Below are positions 1-11,800 of a DNA stretch of 64,000 nucleotides, piece after piece (the stretch's first letter is position 1; each line of letters opens with the position of its first letter). Both the position numbers and the translations under genes were made by a program. Under the pieces are notes generated by a model. It was not told the origin of the DNA. It was given only the letters and a program-made list of their open reading frames with translations, and did not search any database. This DNA is from Symbiodinium natans (taxonomy: Eukaryota; Sar; Dinophyceae; Suessiales; Symbiodiniaceae). The stretch covers positions 79,501 through 143,500 of the forward strand of contig CAJNDS010000139.1 of NCBI GenBank assembly GCA_905221605.1, read 5' to 3'.

Positions 1-294
1 TAAGATGAAGCTTCCCTTCTGCATAGACATTTCGGGGTACTCGGTTTGGTGCATTCGCTCGGGTCCTGGCAGATCAAGCCGCTCGCGGATCTTGAAGGAC
101 AGCGAGGACTCACGAAATCGGAGGTTCTCCGTGGGGATGAAGCCGTCGAGAAACACGTTGATGCCTTGACGAACGCCGTAGGGCATCGTGACAACTCCAT
201 AGGCCCCAGCGGATCCCCACAAGCAACAGACGTAGTCCGACATGAAATCCAAGACGGCCAGGTCATGCTCGACAACGATGAGGTAGTTCCTATA
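1..294 (-). CDS. ABCE1: ABCE1 (RLI1) exon 2, partial at window edge
   Basis: This exon continues the ABCE1 gene that starts at 1224 and runs off the left edge in frame. Its first codons read YRNYLIVVEHD, the H-loop (switch) end of nucleotide-binding domain 1. VLDFMSDYVCCLWG, GAYGVVTMPYGVRQGINVFL and ENLRFRESSLSFK follow, all ABCE1-specific blocks around the hinge. The acceptor is TTCAG|TATAGG. Using it with the GC donor at 405 gives exactly the residue spacing seen in human ABCE1 between IRSL and VVEHD. Hinge 2 and NBD2 lie outside the window. Confidence 0.93.
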
Positions 295-405
295 CTGAAC
301 TTGGAACCCTCGCAAAATACTATATTTGTTGCTGTTTGTTAGGTTTGTTAGGAATTAAAGTACCCAAAGATTAAAATATTTCCGAGTATCCCTAAGGTTC
401 TGCGC

Positions 406-1224
406 CGTCTGCAGGCTGCGGATGGCCTTTGCAGCAGCTAGGCGCTGCCTCACATCCAGGAACGAAGAAGGCTCGTCAAAGATGTACACCTGCGCGTGCT
501 GCGTGCAAACGGTTGCGATGGCAAGGCGTTGAAGCTCACCCCCAGAGAGAGCTTCGACCTCTCGCTCTAGTAGGTGCAAGAGCTCCAGCTCCTGGCAAAA
601 CTTTCGCCTGGGCTCGTTCTCGCCGCGGCCCAAGATGTCACCGACATTGCCAGGAAGCTTCCGCAACTCCGTGACATGCTGTGGCTTCATCGCCACCTCC
701 AGGCGATCCTCCAGCAGATCTTTGAAGTATCGCTGCAAGCTGCTGCCTCGGAATTCCTGGAGAAGCTCCTGCCAGTCGGGCGGATTGTCCACGTAGCCCA
801 GGTTCGGCTTCAGCCTGCCTGCCAGCACTTGGAGGGCGGTGGATTTCCCCATGCCATTTGAGCCAAGAAGGCCCAGCACCTGCCCAGCGCGTGGCATCGG
901 CAATCGGTGGAGCTTGAAGCCGTTGTGCCCGTGCCGGTGCGTGGCGACCCCCGAGAGATCTCTGGGCAAGTTTATGATGCTGATCGCGTTGAAGGGGCAG
1001 CGCTTCACGCAAATGCCGCAGCCAGTACACAGCGACTCGGAGATATAGCTGATCTTGGAGTCTCGACTGACCTCAACACAGCGCTTTCCTTGCTCCTCCC
1101 TGGGGCAGGACTTCTTGCATTCTTGATGACAGGACTTTGGCTTGCAACGGTCCGAGCTAACGATTGCAATTCGCAGCTTCTTCTCATCCTGTGCGACTGC
1201 AGCCTTCTGCTTCTTCTTGGCCAT
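406..1224 (-). CDS. ABCE1: ABCE1 (RLI1) exon 1: Fe-S domain and NBD1
   Basis: ABCE1 is the essential ATPase that splits ribosomal subunits after termination; it acts in the cytosol with eRF1/Pelota. This 273-codon exon starts with ATG in a good context ([12 protein letters not shown]). The two-cluster ferredoxin region is complete: [15 protein letters not shown], a following Cys in GKRCVEV, then [16 protein letters not shown]1 follows with Walker [10 protein letters not shown], a PNLG/PPDWQE block typical of the family, signature LSGGELQR, Walker [10 protein letters not shown] and D-loop FLD. A 111-nt intron (295-405, GC donor, AG acceptor) separates it from exon 2. The family usually has about 600 residues, so roughly the first 60 percent is in the window. 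The gene looks intact and conserved. Confidence 0.95.
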
Positions 1225-2756
1225 GACTTCGGCGAAGCCGTGACTGGGGCCATTCGAGCAACACTAATTACGGCACCAGCATGCGCAGCCCACCCGCTAC
1301 AACAGGTGCAAGTCAAAAGAAGTCAAGGGCTGGAGCTCTCTCTTTGTCAACGGCTCTGAGCGCTCAGCAGCCCGAAACTCTGAGCCCTTATGACCCTAAG
1401 ACCCTCAGACCCTGGCCTGGTCAACCTGCCTGATCCTACCCCCCCGCCCCCCCCCCCCCCCCCCACCCCCCCCCCCCCCCCCCCCACCCCCCCCGCCCCC
1501 CCCCCCCCCCCCACCCCCCCCCAAGCAACTTTTTTTACGCTCTGGGCTGTCACCTGTTAGGGGTGTTTCCGACCAAAACTGGAGCCCGAGACATCTCGAA
1601 ACCCTGAGCCCTAAACCCGGCTAGCAGGGGGAACAAGAGAAATTCCCAGAACTCGCTTGCGCGAACCTGCGCGGGTGCTGCAGGGGCCAAAGAGCCATCT
1701 GCCTCGACCTTTCAGGGTTTCCAGGGTTTAGGGTTTAGGGTTCCGAGATGTTCAGAGTTTAGGGCTCTTAGTGGCTTTATGGGCCTACAACCCAGGACTA
1801 ACCCCTACCCTGCAGGGTGAGGGGTGAAAGCCTCCAAGATCCTCCAAGTGACCTGTGACTGAAGCCTGTGAGGACCCAGCTCCAGAACCTCAGGGCTAAA
1901 GCACTGCAAACCCCAAACCCTAAAGCGTAGACTTCGGGACAATTGCAGGTCGGGGGGGGGGTGTAAACAACAAAGGGAGGATTTTGGGGTTGTTGTGTCT
2001 CGCGATTCTTTCCCGGGATGTGGAGGGTGTGGGTGGGTGTGTGTGTGGGTGGGTGGGTGGGGATTGGTATGTTTAGGGTTTACGGTCTCGGCCTAAACTC
2101 CTCAACCAGATCTAGAGGCTCTGGGCCAAAAAACGTCAACCAGCGGTAACCAGCGTCTCTGGGCGCAGCTGCTTCTCTGACGGGTTCAGTGCTTTCCGCC
2201 GAGGTGAGAGGTTCAGGGGTTTAGGGATTTAGGGCTTTAGGGGTTCGGGGTTTATTTACGTAGGTATCGGGATGCGGGAGTGCAAGGGTTTAAGGATTTA
2301 GAGTTCGAGCCTGAAGCACTCAGAAGGGTGTTCAGCAAAGAGGGGGTTTACAGCACATGGCTCTGGATGATTCGTTTCGGGTAAGACGGCCAAGCCCCTT
2401 ATCGCTTGAGATGAAGGGCTGTTCCAGCCTGGATCTGGACTTGCTTCCGGAGGGGCTCGTGATCCTTGTCCAACCTGCGAAGGGCCGCCCCCGCCGCCCC
2501 AAGCCTACAGTACCCGAGTTCGCTTCCTGCAGCTTAGGCAACTCAATCTGAATCCAAAAGGCTACACTACCTTTACAATCTCCACTGAGCCCCCAAAAGT
2601 ACCTCAGGAAACCAAAAAACCCGCAATTCTGTCTCTACATGTTCCTGAACCCTCACCTCAGCTCTTTTCCCTACATGCCTGTGGAAGCTCTCACAAGCAA
2701 CGCACCAAATGCCCTGAAGCCCTAGATGCCCTATAACTTTAAACCCTATGAACACC
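1225..2756. other. Non-coding stretch upstream of ABCE1
   Basis: Scattered TTTAGGG-like words, a C tract (1437-1522) and a GT/GGGT-rich patch near 2015-2065. The upstream regulatory region of ABCE1 should lie here, but I see no recognisable promoter motif. Short open frames near 2332-2551 are not convincing as genes. Confidence 0.5.
1437..1522. repeat. Poly-C tract
   Basis: About 86 nt of almost pure C with a few A and G interruptions, about 210 nt upstream of the ABCE1 start codon. It makes long proline or glycine frames that are not genes. Length in an assembly is unreliable for such tracts. Confidence 0.9.
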
Positions 2757-2935
2757 TGAACCCTAAACCCTAAACAATAACCCTAAACCCGAAAGAATAG
2801 CCCTAAGCCCTAAGCCCTAAGCCCTAAGCCCTAAGCCCTAAGCCCTAAGCCCTAAGCCCTAAGCCCTAAGCCCTAAGCCCTAAGCCCTAAACCCTAAACC
2901 CTAAACCTAAACCCTAATCCCCAACCCCAACCCTA
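2757..2935. repeat. CCCTAAA/CCCTAAG heptamer array
   Basis: Interstitial telomere-type array. The central part is homogenised to the CCCTAAG variant (about 14 copies), flanked by CCCTAAA units. Confidence 0.9.
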
Positions 2936-2968
2936 CACTTGGCGCCGCGCGACGCGGCGAAGCCGAAC

Positions 2969-3000
2969 CTGCAAACGGCCAGTGCCACATACGCCGTAGC
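2969..3000 (-). CDS. Possible small exon, unassigned
   Basis: A non-repetitive island between heptamer arrays reads with an AAG|G acceptor and a CAG|GTTCGG donor and is open in a frame giving ATAYVALAVC. This has the look of the small exons elsewhere in the window but no family is recognisable. Very tentative. Confidence 0.18.
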
Positions 3001-3028
3001 CTTGGAAGCGCATGCCGGACCAACGCCA

Positions 3029-3680
3029 GCGGAGTTTTGGGGTTTAGGGTTTAGGGTTTAGGGTTTAAAGGGTTTAGGGTTTAGGGCTTTACGGCTTTAC
3101 GGCTTTACGGCTTTGCGAGCAGGGTTTGAGGGTTTTCGGGGTTAGGGTTTCAGGGGCTTATGGGGGGCTTTAGGGCTTTAGGGCTTTAGGGCTTTATGGC
3201 TTTAGGGTTTTCGGGGTTGGGGTTTCAGGGGTTTAGGGTTTTAGGACTAGGGCTTTAGCGGTAGAGGTTGCGTATTTCGGGGATTAGGGTTTTAGGATCT
3301 CGGTTTCGACCGATGTACACGACCGACCGTCCTCACCCAAAACCCAAAACCCAAAACCCAAAACCCAAAACCCAAAACCCAAAACCCAAAACCCAAAACC
3401 CAAAACCCTAAACCCTAAACCCTAAACCCTAACCTTGCTGTGAGCCCCGACTGGCGTTTGTTTCGGGCGTAGGTGGAAGATGGACAGAAGCCGAGGCCCA
3501 AACCCACATGAAAAGGAGACGGAACCCTAGCCTGCCAGGCTTAGGGTTTAGGGTTTAGGGTTTCGGGTTAAGGGTTTAGGGGTTAGGGGTTAGGGTTTAA
3601 TTGGGGTTCAGGGTTTAATTAGGGTTTGGGGTTTAGGGTTTAGGGTTTAGGGTTTGGGGTTTAGGGTTTAGGGTTTACGA
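3029..3680. repeat. Mixed TTTAGGG, CCCAAAA and CCCTAAA arrays
   Basis: TTTAGGG and TTTACGG/CTTTAGGG variants to about 3290, a CCCAAAA array of about 10 copies at 3340-3410 running into CCCTAAA, then TTTAGGG again at 3540-3680. Orientation flips between 3290 and 3340 and again near 3535. Confidence 0.85.
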
Positions 3681-3921
3681 TTGGCAGGGCCAGGACATGA
3701 CTAGTTAGAAGGGCTTCGAGCAATTAGCAAAAACCCGACCCGCCCAGAGGGTCCCATAACACTCCGAAAACATAAAGATTTCATTCTTTATAGTGCGCAG
3801 CTTTTCCTAAACCTTTTGCTTCACACCTATTTGTTCCAGAAGCTCTCCAAAGCTCCCAAAAGAGGCTCCCAAAAGAGGCTCCCCACCCCACCCTCGCACC
3901 AAACCCATTTGACCCATTAGG

Positions 3922-4017
3922 CTAAATCGACGAAGAACTTGCCTAAATCGACGAAGGACTTGCCTAAATCGACGAAGGATTTGCCTAAATCACGAAGGAT
4001 TTGCCTAAATCGACGAA
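3922..4017. repeat. 21-bp tandem repeat, about 4.5 copies
   Basis: Unit begins CTAAATCGACGAAGGA; copies start at 3922, 3943, 3964, 3985 and 4005. Spacing is 21, 21, 21 and 20 nt. Unrelated to the telomere-like heptamer except for its CTAAA start. Confidence 0.9.
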
Positions 4018-4050
4018 TGTCAGAGGATGGCCCCTATAAGCCCTAAGCCG

Positions 4051-4152
4051 CTCCCCCCCCCCCTCCCCCCCCTCCCCCCCCTCCCCCCCCTCCCCCCCCC
4101 CCCCCCCTCCCCCCCTCCCCCCCCTCCCCCCCCTCCCCCCCCTCCCCCCCCC
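4051..4152. repeat. C tract with single T interruptions
   Basis: Runs of C separated by single T residues. The proline-rich frame across it is not a gene. Confidence 0.9.
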
Positions 4153-5917
4153 TCAAAACCCCAAACCCCAAACCCTAAACCCAGACGCCTGGAACAAGAT
4201 CGTCTGCCAGGGCCTCAGTGACTCAGAGGCGGGCACTGAACCCCACGAGCCCCCAAAGCTGAGCAGTGAAATGCCGAAACCTGGCATCTTGCCCCCCCCC
4301 CCCCCCCCCCACCCCTTCCTTGCTAGCACCTCAACGGGAATTAGAGAATCAGGTTGAGTAAGGGAAAAAGCAGCGCAAACGGGGGGGGGGGAGGTGGGGG
4401 TAAGGTACGATTGCCCAAATCAGCCGCTGGCTTAGGCCCTGGCCGGCACAACCTGAATTCCTCTAACCACGGGACATTTGAGGCACATGTCTGAGCCACT
4501 GCAGGTTGCGAGAGGATGCTTCAACCAAGGGTGCCAAAACCCCACGTGAACCCCAATGGTTTCAGGGCTTCGGATGTAGGGCGTGGGGCTTGGGGCTTAT
4601 CGCAGCTAAGGGCGTCGAAGGGAGATGGCAGGTAACCTTCACTTCCAACATCAAACCCAGTGTAGAACTCTGCAAGAAGATGCAACTCAAGTCGGGCCAG
4701 TTTTTTGCTGAACAGCGGCCCACACCTTTTCTCATGCAGCTGCCAAAAGCAGCTGCTCATCTACGCCGCAAGGTGGGACACTCTAGGGTTTAGGGTTTAG
4801 GGTTTGTAAAGGGTGTAGGGTTTAGAGTTGAGGTGCAGGGAAAGCTTCTCTTGCCAGTAGGGCAACAGGACTCGGTGCCCTGTGCAACTGCTCTCCTAAA
4901 GGAAGGTCTGGGTGTCACATTTCCCCACTTAAGCTTCAATCGCTCGCAGCAGACTGTACACTATCGAGGCGGCAGACTGACCAAAGAGCACCCGAAGGAC
5001 CCCGAAGCTCTAAGCCCTCAACCCCAAACCCAAAACGCAGGGCTTATATAGGGAATTCCAAACCTTCTCCCTTCTCACCCTAGACCCTCCACTTGAGGGG
5101 CTCTCCAGTAATGAACACGAAAAACGAAAACACCCTTAGAGAGAGAAAACAAAAAACGAAACGAAACCAAAAGGGAATGAAATGTGCCACTGCGGTTCCA
5201 GACCCTGAGCCCTCAACACCCATTGAGCTCAAGCTGAAACTGGCGCCTCGTGCTGCTACTACTGCACGCCACCCTCTGCAACTATGCAGCAGGGTACAAC
5301 CCTGCACTGCCCATGCAGCCTCGCAGTGCATACGCAAACCCTTACCCTTGCTACCCCGAGACCTTTGGACCTTTTCCGCAAACTCGAAGCAGCCACTACC
5401 CTAGCCCCTGAAAACCTGAACCCCGAACCTCAAACCCCAAACCCTTAACTAACCCAGCCCTCCACCCCCTACAACCCTGAAAAGCTTGAAGCTGCATGTT
5501 CAGCTGGTAGGCTAGCGGAAAAGAATGGATGCCCTTGGCTCCAGGGTATGAGATTAAAGCCCTAGGGCTTAGGGATACAGGGTGCAGAGGGCTTGCAAAG
5601 CACACAGGGTTGACTTTCTAGGGTTTGGGGCCCTACTTCTCTGACAAGAATAGACTGTACAAGCCATAGCTTGAGGTACCCAAGAAAAGAACGACGATGA
5701 CCATACCTATAGACTGGTAAACCCTGGAGGTTTAGGTAGGGCAAAGCGGCTCAGGGGCCTCCAGCCCTAAATCCCAAAACCAAAACTCTGGAGCTGGAGG
5801 TTTAGGTAGAGGGCTCAGGCTTCCGCGTGGTTCAACAGGCAGGTCTGGCAACAACACGAGCTGCCGGGCTTTGGCGTTTCAGGTGTACGGTTTGAGGAGT
5901 TTCGGCTTGGTTTGGGC
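4153..5917. other. Mostly unique sequence, no gene recognised
   Basis: Lower repeat density than its surroundings, with short G and C runs near 4291-4310 and 4381-4392 and occasional CCCTAAA words. Several frames of 60-100 codons exist on both strands (for example 4521-4760 minus), but none shows a family motif or a phase-consistent exon chain that I could support. Confidence 0.4.
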
Positions 5918-5918
5918 T

Positions 5919-5919
5919 T

Positions 5920-6014
<95 letters not shown>

Positions 6015-6015
6015 G

Positions 6016-6084
<69 letters not shown>

Positions 6085-6148
6085 GGTTTAGGGTTTAGGG
6101 TTTAGGGTTTAGGGTTTAGGGTTTAGGGTTTAGGGTTTAGGGTTTAGG
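5919..6148. repeat. TTGAGGG array passing into TTTAGGG
   Basis: About 23 nearly perfect copies of the variant TTGAGGG (to about 6083), then about nine copies of TTTAGGG. The sharp switch shows that variant units spread locally as blocks. Confidence 0.93.
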
Positions 6149-6360
6149 GCCTTTCAGGTCTTAAGGTTGGCTTGGGGTTTAAGGGTTAGGGCTTTAGGGT
6201 TAGCTGTCGCGGGCCAAATCAAATCCGGAACCCTCTACACCCGAGTCCGACACCCGAAAGCAGGAAGCCCACCAAACCCGAAACCCAAATCTATTTTGAC
6301 AGCTAAGGGGCACAACTCTTACAGGCCCAAGCCAGACTTCTTCCCATGGTGGTCGAGGGT

Positions 6361-6720
6361 TTAGGGCTTCGAGATTAGGGTTTAGGGTTCCAGGAAGCAA
6401 GTAAAAGCCCTAAACCCTAAACCCTAAACCCTAGGCCCTATACGCCCTATAAACCCTAAACCCCAAACCCTATGTGGGGGTGTTTTGCTTTCGTTTCGTG
6501 TGGGGGTCCCGGAGGGGAGGGGCTCGGGGAGAGAGGAGTCCTGTGTATCCCAAAAAGGGTGCATCTACCAAGGGTGCCGTTTCTTTAGAACAATGCCCAC
6601 AACGGGTTTAGGGTTTAGGATTTAGGGTTTAGGGTTAGGGTTTAGGGTTGAGGGTTTAGGGTTTAGGGTTTAGGGTTTAGTTAGGGTTTAGGATTAAGGG
6701 TTTAAGGGTCCAGGCGTGGG
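6361..6720. repeat. Heptamer clusters in both orientations
   Basis: TTTAGGG at about 6358-6390, CCCTAAA at 6405-6470, then TTTAGGG and TTTAGGG-related words at 6604-6712. A unique 120-nt spacer with a GGGG-rich patch lies between them. Confidence 0.8.
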
Positions 6721-6911
6721 CGCTTGGCCCTGGGCGGGGGTTGGGGTTTCGAGTGTTTCTGGAGTTTAATGTCGCAAGACATCCTCGGCATCTAATTCCT
6801 TCTGGGAAGTCCTGACCACCCTAAAAACTAAACCCCAAAACACTAGACCCCTAAACCCCCGTAATCTTCAGAGACCTACACCCCTCAACCCCTAAGCCCC
6901 GGCCTGTACGC

Positions 6912-6965
6912 GCTGCTCCGAAGCAAGCTGTCCAGATGCATGCTCTGCGAGGGGTCGAGCGAAGC
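6912..6965 (-). CDS. Candidate exon of an unassigned gene
   Basis: Non-repetitive island with acceptor GCGAG|GC and GC donor AGCAGC|GCGTAC. In the phase set by the candidate exon at 7846-7923 it reads GFARPLAEHASGQLASEQ without a stop. No family recognised. It lies between the stop of the RING-CH/TPR gene (8812) and ABCE1, on the same strand, so it may belong to a further gene in the cluster. Confidence 0.35.
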
Positions 6966-7139
6966 CTCGCGTCCAACCCCTATTACCTATTGCCCCCCAA
7001 ATCCCTAAACCCTAAACCCTAGACCCCTAAACCCTAAACCCCTAAATGCCCAAAACCCTAAACTCCCTAAACCCAAACTAAAGACCCGGGTTGTGAGTTT
7101 TGTTCTCTGCGTTAAGAGGGTTGAGGGAACTTCAGAGTT

Positions 7140-7845
7140 CTATGGACTCCGGATCTTAAAGAAGCCCTGCAGGATCGACAGAACCCCAAAAGCCCTTTCA
7201 ACCCTATCAAATCTATAAATTAAACCCTGCATAAGCCCTACAAACCCCATAAGAAGCCCCCCCCTTCCCCCCACCCCAAAGTCAAGGCCTGGGTCTTCAG
7301 CCTCCTCAGCACGCCGCAACCCCAAGCTTCAAAAGCGCCTGAAGGCCTGAAGTTAGCGCCCCGAAAAACCCCCCAAGTCCTGTGAGCGCTCTCTAAAGCC
7401 CGAAACCCCAAGACCCAAACCCCTGAGCCACCGCCAACCCCCCCCCCCCCCCCCGCGCAAAGAGCAAACAACCTGGGGAAGCTGAAAGTGGTCGTCCAAC
7501 GCCGGAGGGCCGGAGATTCCCATCCTCGGGTTCCAGTGAGGATGACCCGACACCCGAAACCCCAAACCCCAAACCCTACTCGAGGGCTTGGGGTGTAGGC
7601 TTCATGGGCACCAGGGTGTTTCCAAGGCTTAGGGTTTTTAGGGTTTTTGGGCTTTTGTTGCGGCTGAAGGGGCTTTGGGGTCAGGACGGGCCCCCTCGTT
7701 TCTAGAGCTTGGGGCTTAGGATTTCGAGCTGAAGCTTTGGACCTCCTGGCAACGCAGAAGCCTGCACAACTTTGAGCCTGAAGGCCTGCAACCTACATCT
7801 TGAAAGCAATAGCGAGAGCCTGGACCGAAAAAATCTTCCGAATAC
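7140..7845. other. Non-coding stretch
   Basis: Degenerate CCCTAAA words, a short C run at 7440-7454 and unique sequence. Glycine/tryptophan-rich minus frames here come from reading the repeats and are not supported as genes. Confidence 0.4.
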
Positions 7846-7923
7846 CGCCCAGCAGCATGGGGGACATGGGTCCCATCATGGGCGACGCCATCTCCTGTTT
7901 GGGCTTGGCAAGTCGTGCCAGAG
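7846..7923 (-). CDS. Candidate exon of an unassigned gene
   Basis: Acceptor CCTCAG|CTCTGG and GT donor GGGCG|GTATTC bound a 78-nt block reading LARLAKPKQEMASPMMGP, then a further Met/Pro-rich stretch. The base composition is codon-like and unlike the surrounding heptamers. Its phase connects cleanly to 6912-6965. I do not recognise the protein. Confidence 0.4.
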
Positions 7924-8811
7924 CTGAGGGGTTCTAAGGCCTTTCGGGGGCTTGCGGTTTAGGGCTTCGGGTTCAGGAGCTTACAGAGTCGGCACACAGC
8001 CGCGTTCACAGTCATTTCAACCCTTCCCCAGTTGGGTCAGCATGGTCCCTGCCCCGGGGTGCTGAAAGGCGTCGCAGCCCCTGCGACCCCGTGAGCTCTG
8101 AACTCCGGCCGACCCCTGTAAGCTCCCAAGCACTTGCAGGGTTTGGGATGTGGGTTTAGCCCCAAAACCCGACATCCGTGAGCGCTGAAGCTTGTAGGCT
8201 AAAGCATGGTGTGCTCCTAGGCTTGTCCTAAACCCCACGCTATCCCGAACCCTAAACCTATCTACCCTAAGCCTAAACCAGCCTAAACCTTTAGACCAAA
8301 GTGAGGTTCCGGTTTTAGCATGTGGGCTTTAGGGAAAGGGCTTAGGCTTCTAGGGGCTTCAAAGCCCTACCCCCTTAAGCCTTATAAACCCTAACACGTC
8401 AGCCAAAGGGAGAGCCTGGCAGTCGCAGCTTCCTTTTTTTGGCATCCTACGATTTTGGGGGTGGCGATGATTTCGGGACCGTTCTGTTGTCGGTGTGAAA
8501 CTGGGCTGTGGTTGAGCACTCCCGCCCTGGCCAAAGCGGGCGACGCCGTAGGGGTTAGGGTTTAGGTCTAACATTTCGGGTTTAAGCCTTTTTTGTGCAA
8601 TCTCCCTGAGAACTGGTAGCATGCTAAACCCTACTAGACCTGAGAGCTGCAATTTTTGGAGGTTCAGGGTGTCAGGAGGACTCAAACACAGGGTGCATGT
8701 CCACAAGTGGGACATTGTCTGCGAATTGGAGACCACTACGAATGCCCCCGATGCAGTTTTGCATGCAAAGGCTCTACTTAAACAACAACGTCATTGGTAT
8801 CGTGACCAAGG

Positions 8812-8849
8812 CTAATCGGCGAGCGTCGCCTCGAGCATCTGCCCGTTGC
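8812..8849 (-). CDS. RING-CH/TPR gene, exon 28 with stop codon
   Basis: Acceptor CCTCAG|GC, then NGQMLEATLAD and TAG. Phase agrees with exon 27 if that exon ends TGCA|GCGC. The shortness makes this the least secure of the 3' exons. Confidence 0.55.
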
Positions 8850-11800
8850 CTGAGGGATGAAGCCGGCATTCCAAATCCCCACAGGCGGAGTCGGGTTTAG
8901 GGTTTTGGGTTTGAATGGCGGAACCGACTTCAAGAGGGCTGAGCAGGTGGACTGCACCCCTGACCTGGGACCGTCAGGCCTTACTGCAGCCCTAAACCCT
9001 ACCAACCCTTGGGTTTAGGGTATAGGGCCTTCGGGTTCAGAGGTTACGTCCTAACCAGTGCAAAGCCCTAAAGCCCCCTTAGGGTTTCGGGCTTGCAGGT
9101 AAGCCTGAACCCCAAACACCTTGCAGGTCCTTTTTTTTGGGGGGGAGGGGGGGGCACGCCAAGCCAGAAGTGACCGGGCATAGGGCTAGCCCTAGAACCA
9201 CCAGACCTTAATCCCTCAACCTTAAACCCTCACCCCCTAAAGCCATACACTAGACCCAACCCTTAAATCTAGCCCTTCAAAACCCCAAACCTTAAACCCC
9301 AAACCCTAAACCCTGACCTTAAACCCTGAACCCTTGTCGCTAGACCTTAAACCCTGAGCCCTTAACGCACCCTAAACCCTAACCCTAAACCCTAAACCCT
9401 AAACCCTAAACCCTAAACCCTAAACCCTAAACCCTATAAACCCTAAACCCTAGACCCTATAAACCCTAAAACCCTAAACCCTAAACCGAAAGCCGGTCTT
9501 GGGCCGCGCGCTGCACGCGTTGGGCACGAGCGTGTCGGGCAACCTAAGAGCCAACTCCGGCCTGACAGGATGCCATAGGGTTCAGGGTTTAATTATGGTT
9601 CAGGGTTTAGGGTTTAGGGTTTAGGGTTTAGGGTTTAGGGTTTAGGGTTTAGGGTTTAGGGTTTAGGGTTCAGGGTTTAGGCTTTTGGGTTTAGGGTTTT
9701 GGGTTCAGGGTCTAGAGTTTAGGGCCTAGGGTAGTTTCGGGTTCAGGGCATAGGGCAGTTTAGGGTTCAGGGTCTAACACGACGCTCGAAGCCCGGGCCG
9801 AGCCAAGCCGAGCCCACCGAGCCAAGACGAGCCAAAGCCAAGCCAAGCCACACCCTTGCAAGAGGACTCGGCCGAGCCGCGCCTTTGCAACAAGAAAACA
9901 AGGGGCAACCTAAACTCATCAACCCGAAGCCTGAAAGTTGCCCAGTTGTGGGTCTTGGGGGCTTGTGGGACAAGGGTTTAGAATCTATATGGGTCTGTAA
10001 GTCAGGGTTTGAGTGAAGTACCTTGGAGCGAACACAGCACGGCGAACGTGGGGACAGCACTCGAAACTGATCAGTCCTACCTGACAGAACCGCGGACCCC
10101 GAACACTTTCTGTGGACTGCCCAAGTAACCTACAAGCGCTGCTAACAACATCATGACTCTGCCAAGAAAAAGTCTTCTGGGTTCTTTAGGGTTTAGGGTT
10201 TTGGGTTTAGGGTTTAGGTTTCAAAATTACTACCCTCCTGCCGGCCTTTGCCCCAGATGCCCATGAGCCGGTCTTTGAGCGTGAGCGTTGGTACCGGAGC
10301 GTTTCGCAGCCTATCGGCCTCTTCGATTTCACCTGAAAGGGTTTAGGGCTTGGGTTTAGGGGGTTTCGGGTTTTAGGGTTTAGGGTTTAGGGTTTAGGGT
10401 TTAATGTTCACTTGCAACGAATAAGCGCCCCCTTCCCCCCCCCCTCCACCTTGATAGATTCAACCTCTCCGGCAGGGGGCCGAGAAATTTGACTGCAGAA
10501 CGATTGGGTTTTGAAGGAGGCTGTAGTCTTGTTTGGGAAGGGGGGAGGGGCTGTTTCTTAAAGGGCTGGCCTCTTTCTAGCAGGAAACCCTGAAACCAGA
10601 TCCGGTTCCTCGAGATTGGGTTTTCAATTGAGCTGGGTGTTTATTGAGTTCCGGGTCTAGTACTTTCTTAAATTGTGCCGGGGGAGGGGGGGGGGGGTTC
10701 TAAATGCCAAGTCCATATTAGTGGGGGTGGGGGTGGGCGGGGGAGGGACCGTGTGCTGGAGCTTAGGGCTGCAAGAGGATTGGCTCTGTAGGACTCGGCT
10801 TGGAACTTCCGGGGTTTGAACGCTGTACAGCGCTGTACAGGTGGAGTACCTTGGACCCTTAGGTTGGAACCCTTGGGCCTGGGTGCTCTAAGGGAATAGA
10901 GGGGCCATGTTAGGAGTAGATGAAGGGAACCTCTTAGGGGTACTGCCCTAGGGTTACGAGTCTTAATCCCTTGAGCAGGGAATGGCCTCGGAAGCATGCA
11001 CGAAAAGGCATGCCCTAACAAAGCCCGTCTCGTCCTGAGGGCCCCAAAAACCCAGACAACCTCCCAAACAAAACAACAGATCCTACACATACAGGCCCAC
11101 CCAACCCAAAAAGGCCAAAACAAAACTTATGCGTGAACACTCGTTCGAAGTCACCACCTGAACAACAAAAAACCTCAAGCCCTTAAACCCCAACCCCCAA
11201 AACCCTAAGCTAGCAACAAAAAAAAGGGCCCAGGCCCAAGCCCCCCCCCCCTAAACCCCAAACCCTATAAACCCAACCCTATAAACCCTATAAACCCCAT
11301 AAACCCTATAAACCCTATAAACCCTATAAACCCTATAAACCCCATAAACCCGATAAACCCCATATACAAACCCTATAAGCCCTATAAACCCCAAACCCCA
11401 ACCCCTAAACCCTAAACCCTAAACCCTAAACCCCTTTTTCTGGGGCCGTGGCCAGCCCGGCGAAGCAAACTGTCCCTGCCGTCCATATCGCCAAGCCTCT
11501 GGTCTTAGGGTTCAGGGTTTAGGGTTTAGGGTTGGGGAGTGTCGGGCTCAGGACTTTTGAGGTTTTAGGGTTTAGGGTCTTAAGGCTTCAAGGGTTTAGG
11601 GCACAGGGTTTCAGGCTTCAGGCATTTAAGGAGGGGGAGTTGGGGAGGGCTTTTGGGGGAGAGGTTTGCGGTTTCTGTCCTGGGGCCCTTTTGGGACTCA
11701 GGGTTTAGGACTCTTTGGGCCGAAGGTATGATGTGTGCAGGGTTAGGGTTGAGGGGCTTTCGGGGTTTTAGAGTTCTAGGGTGTTTTGATGTAGGGCTTT

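Noticed and set aside
2985-3007. Spliced-leader-like sequence CCGTAGCCTTGGAAG
   Set aside because: It only shares CCGTAGCC and a few later bases with the dinoflagellate spliced leader and lacks the central part.
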